Shown here: piece by piece, positions 60,590-64,000 of the stretch | How positions within the stretch are numbered: the first letter of the stretch is position 1 | How the letters are laid out: each line of letters starts with the position of its first letter | Source: Brachionus koreanus | Lineage: Eukaryota; Rotifera; Eurotatoria; Ploima; Brachionidae | DNA: 64,000 nt | Reading direction: 5' to 3' | NCBI GenBank assembly: GCA_016987375.1 | Contig: PJRA01000005.1 | Coordinates: forward strand, 3,753,207-3,817,206 | The notes under the pieces: model-generated | Told to the model about the DNA's origin: nothing | What the model saw: the letters and a program-made list of their open reading frames with translations, nothing else | The model's database searches: none | Position numbers and translations under genes: made by a program

Positions 60590-63500
60590 ATGGGTAATAC
60601 TATAGTTAATGTACCTGGTTCAAATGTATCCATCAATTTAAATGAGTATCAATGTTCTGATAGAGGTTTAATCTTACCAAGTAAGTTTTTGATTTTTTTG
60701 TTAAGCCTAAAATAAAAGTTATTTAATCAAATTATTATTCTATGATTAGTACTAAAATTATGAAAATTTTTCAATTAATATTTTATTACTATTACCTGAA
60801 GCTATTTTAAATGAATCCAGAGTTTTATTTTGAATAAATGGGAATAATTGTTCACTTTATCTTTCTTTATAAAAATTAAAAATAATTAATGTTGATGAAA
60901 AATAATTTTTTTTAGCTTTGTTAGAATATAAGGTCATTTAATTAATCAATTATTTCGATTTAAATTTTTCGAGAATGCATCAAAACACCTGACTAATTCA
61001 CAAAAAGCTTTAAAAGACAATCAGGAAAAAGGATGATTTTAGCATGCTAACAAAAGCGATTTTTCATCCAAGCAAAATTAGAGTTTTTATAATAGGAAAA
61101 ATGTATTTATTGTTTTTTAAAGTCAAAAGCTAAATTTGAAAAAAAAAAAACTTTCATTGACTAATAAAAATTTTGAAGGAAAAATACTCTAAATATATGT
61201 ATATAAAATACAATCAAAATAAGATTGAAAAATATAAGATTTGGATTTGAAATTTCAAATTAATCAATCAATTCATGGTCATTCATCAGGCTATTTAAAA
61301 CGAATTTAATTCATTAAAGATTTTTATAAAGAATTGAAATTGCTACTTTTAACTTAAAAATCCACAACAAAAATTTCAAATTTTAATGACTTTTTTATGG
61401 TTTAGGATTAGAGAAACATTGAAGATGCAAATATATAAATTGTGAATCAAACATAAACACAATTTTATTTTTTAAACTGCTGAATAATGCATTTTTTTTT
61501 CACATAAGGTTAATAAAACATAAATAAAGATGTAAACATCTACATTTATTGCATTCTTTTCCGTTTCAACAACAAAACGGATAAAGAACTCGTATTATAT
61601 AATCATCAACACTTTGTTAATAGATAGAACACTTGTTTAAAGTATTGTGAACAGATGTTGCTTTTGGGTACTGCTTTAAAAAATATTCAGGTTCCACCTC
61701 AGAATTAACTTGAATCATAAAAATCTATTAAACTATTTATTAAGAATAGAAAAGAATAATTTTGTATAAAAGACGATGAATATTTTTCAACCACAAAAAT
61801 TGTAAAATATACCACAAATTTAATAAAATAAGAACTGATTTATTAGAATAAGAATAATTTAAAGAAATAATGAACACATATTTAGAAAATAGAATTTTTA
61901 TTAGAAAGAAGTAAAAAAAAAAGAAAAATACAAAAAAATATATTTAACTAATAATTTAAATTACTACTTTAAATTCATTAAAATTTTTCACATAATAATT
62001 TAATGACTTTTTATGCATATTTCAATAAATAGTCATTTTTATGTCTTGTTTTCTGTTTCTCAATTTTGATATTTAGTTTTATGTTGGTTAACTTTTTTAA
62101 AAACTCAAAACTTAAATTTTTAAATTGTTTTTTTTAGATTCAAATTTTTTTGAAATCTTTGTCCCTTTTTTTATAAAGGTCTAAAATTTATTTTATAATT
62201 TCTATCAGTTGATACAAAGTATATATCAACCAAATTAAGTCTGTTCAATAACTCTCTAAATGTGAAACGCACTCTGTGTATTTAAAAATTATTAAAAAAA
62301 AAACAAATTTAGAGTTATTGCAGAAATTAAATTTGAGTGATACAAATTTTGTATCAAATGACATAATTTACAGAACGAATTTTAGACCACCAGAAAAAAA
62401 AAGTTTTCAAAATTTGAAATTATAGTATTTTTTTTATCCAAAATTCATCAAGAATATTAGAATTTAAAATTCTTGAAATTTTTAAAATTAGAAAAATTAA
62501 TGTCTGATATTCATTTGTAACATATTGGAGCATATTAAATTTTGCAGGAATATTGATTATCTTCAAAAATGAATATTTGAATTTAAAATTAAAAATTAAT
62601 CATAATCTTAATTCAAGTAATAAATGAATATACATGGCCAGTATGGGTTCGAGTAGTCATTTATCTTGCAACTCTTCTTTATTTATTTTTGGGCATTGCA
62701 ATAATAGCTGATATTTTCATGTGTGCTATAGAAAAAATAACAAGCAAAACTCAAATTATTAAATATCCAAATCCAAACAATCCTGATGAAATAATTGACA
62801 AAGAAGTAAAAATGTAATAAAAAAAAATTTTATCTATTAAATATTATTTTCTAAAAAAAATTAATTTTCCAATAAATATTTTGTTAAGTTTTATTTTTTA
62901 AGATGGAATGACACTGTTGCCAATTTAACGCTGATGGCATTAGGAAGTTCTTCTCCAGAAATTTTGCTTTCAGTCATTGAAATATGTGGAAATAATTTTC
63001 TAGCAGGAGATCTTGGTCCTGGAACAATTGTTGGTTCGGCTGCATTCAACTTGCTGGTTATTTCAGCAATCTGTGTGATAGCAATCGAAAAGGGTGAAAT
63101 TAGAAGGATAAAAAATTTCAAAGTTTTTTTGACAACTGCTACTTGGTCTATATTTGCCTATATATGGCTTTTTATTATTTTAGTTTTGATTACTCCTAAT
63201 GAAGTTACACTATGGGAAGCTGTAATTACTTTTTTGTGTTTTCCATTACTTGTAACACAATCTTTTATGACAGAGAAAAATTTTTTTCTCAAATCAAAAA
63301 AGACAGATATTGATCAAGAACACCAAAAGTTATCTCAAATGAGTAAGAGAAAAGAAATTTGTATTTTCTAAATTAAAATTATTTTAAAAGCTGTTTGGCA
63401 GCGTAAAAAGTTGTTCGAAGCTCCAGTAGTCAGTGCTGAAGAGGTGATGCAGTATACAAAAGCAATCGGTGATCGAACAGATCTTACTGAAGACGAAAAA

Positions 63501-64000
63501 GCCAAATTAATGGCCGCAAAAATTTTAAAATCAAAAGATAAAAGCTATGCACATTATCGCATTAACGGAGTGCGTCAATTGACGGGCAGTCGAAGAAACG
63601 AAATCGAATTGCCCGAACATTTAGAAGAAATTTTAAGGAAAAATGAAATTGAGGAAGCTTCTCATTCAAAAGATGACCTTGGAATACAATTACATGGAAC
63701 TTTTTTGAAAGATTTGTCTGAGAATGGCAAAAAATCAGTAGTTGAATTTGCTGCCTCATCTTATGCAGTGCTTGAAAACGAGCAAGTTTGCCGCATTATT
63801 ATTGAGAGATATGGCAAATTGGATCAAGATGTAACATTTAGAGTTGAGACAATAGACGGTACTGCTGAGGCCGGAGAAGACTATAACAAAATAGACGAGG
63901 TCATAACAATGGTCAAAAATCAAAGATTTCTTCCGCTTGATGTGACTATAATAGATGACAATCAATGGGAACCTGATGAGACCTTTTTTGTCAAATTGTC
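60590..64000 (+). CDS. SLC8: Na+/Ca2+ exchanger (NCX/SLC8), 5' part
   Basis: A plasma-membrane antiporter that exports Ca2+ in exchange for Na+. Exons: 60590-60680, 62618-62813, 62903-63342 and 63391 to beyond the window; introns are 1937, 89 and 48 nt. All phases match. Exon 1 reads MGNTIVNVPGSNVSINL with a sequon, then CSDRGLILP, the family's start of the first membrane region. Exons 2-3 give TM1 (YLFLGIAIIADIF) and the alpha-1 repeat with LMALGSSSPEILLSVIE and GPGTIVGSAAFNL, the ion-binding core, followed by TM segments. Exon 4 begins the large cytosolic loop and the first Calx-beta domain (VEFAASSYAVLENE, DGTAEAGEDY, TIIDDNQWEPDETF). No signal peptide is seen at the start, so an upstream exon may be missing. 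The gene is cut by the window end. Confidence 0.93.
60681..62617. other. Long first intron of SLC8
   Basis: 1937 nt, AT-rich, bounded by GTAAGT and TTCAAG. No exon or repeat is recognised inside; it may carry regulatory sequence, but nothing specific can be pointed to. Confidence 0.7.

Overview
The window is eukaryotic nuclear DNA from a small-genome animal. It is very AT-rich. Genes are split by tiny GT-AG introns, many of 40-70 nt, with a few of 0.5-2 kb. The protein set is metazoan: ciliary IFT56, Rab2, a peptide-type GPCR, FAM81, a DAZ/Boule-type RNA-binding protein, NIM1 kinase, a fibrinogen-domain protein and a Calx-type Na/Ca exchanger. Composition, intron size and the retroelement types would suit a monogonont rotifer such as Brachionus, but that assignment is an inference from reading alone.

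Layout. 0.3-8.1 kb (+ strand): IFT56/TTC26 (4 exons), Rab2 (2 exons) and the PGAP5/MPPE1 metallophosphoesterase (2 exons). 9.2-21.5 kb: a repeat-rich island holding two nearly identical copies of an unrecognised gene (ORFs at 9619 and 18773). Between and after them lie decayed LINE reverse transcriptases and a truncated, multiply broken Ty3/gypsy element on the minus strand. 21.7-26.9 kb (- strand): a 5-exon FAM81 coiled-coil gene and an intronless FMRFamide-receptor-like GPCR. 27.2-41.2 kb: LINE fragments (one interrupted by a 57-base assembly gap), a roughly 10 kb AT-rich gene-poor tract, a piggyBac fossil with a terminal motif, and further LINE and possible hAT scraps. 41.5-48.6 kb (- strand): a type II membrane fibrinogen-domain protein, a Tc1/mariner fossil and a 5-exon secreted PhoPQ/AprA-family protein. 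51.6-57.1 kb (+): a REX1-domain protein, NIM1 kinase with a C-terminal prenylation-type motif, and a Boule-like RRM protein. 60.6-64.0 kb (+): the 5' part of an SLC8 Na/Ca exchanger, running off the window.

The conserved genes are unrelated housekeeping, ciliary and signalling genes; no operon or gene cluster is implied. The most unusual feature is the orphan gene pair. The right copy has a plausible first exon at 18096-18231 that splices in frame to the ORF. The left copy begins inside the equivalent of that intron, so it lacks the exon, yet its 293-codon ORF is intact with only six base differences. High identity on the 3' side stops inside a LINE remnant, which suggests LINE-assisted copying.

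Gene models were built by hand from splice consensus, reading frame and remembered family features. Coordinates of exon edges should be accurate to the base where stated, but no alignment or RNA evidence was available.
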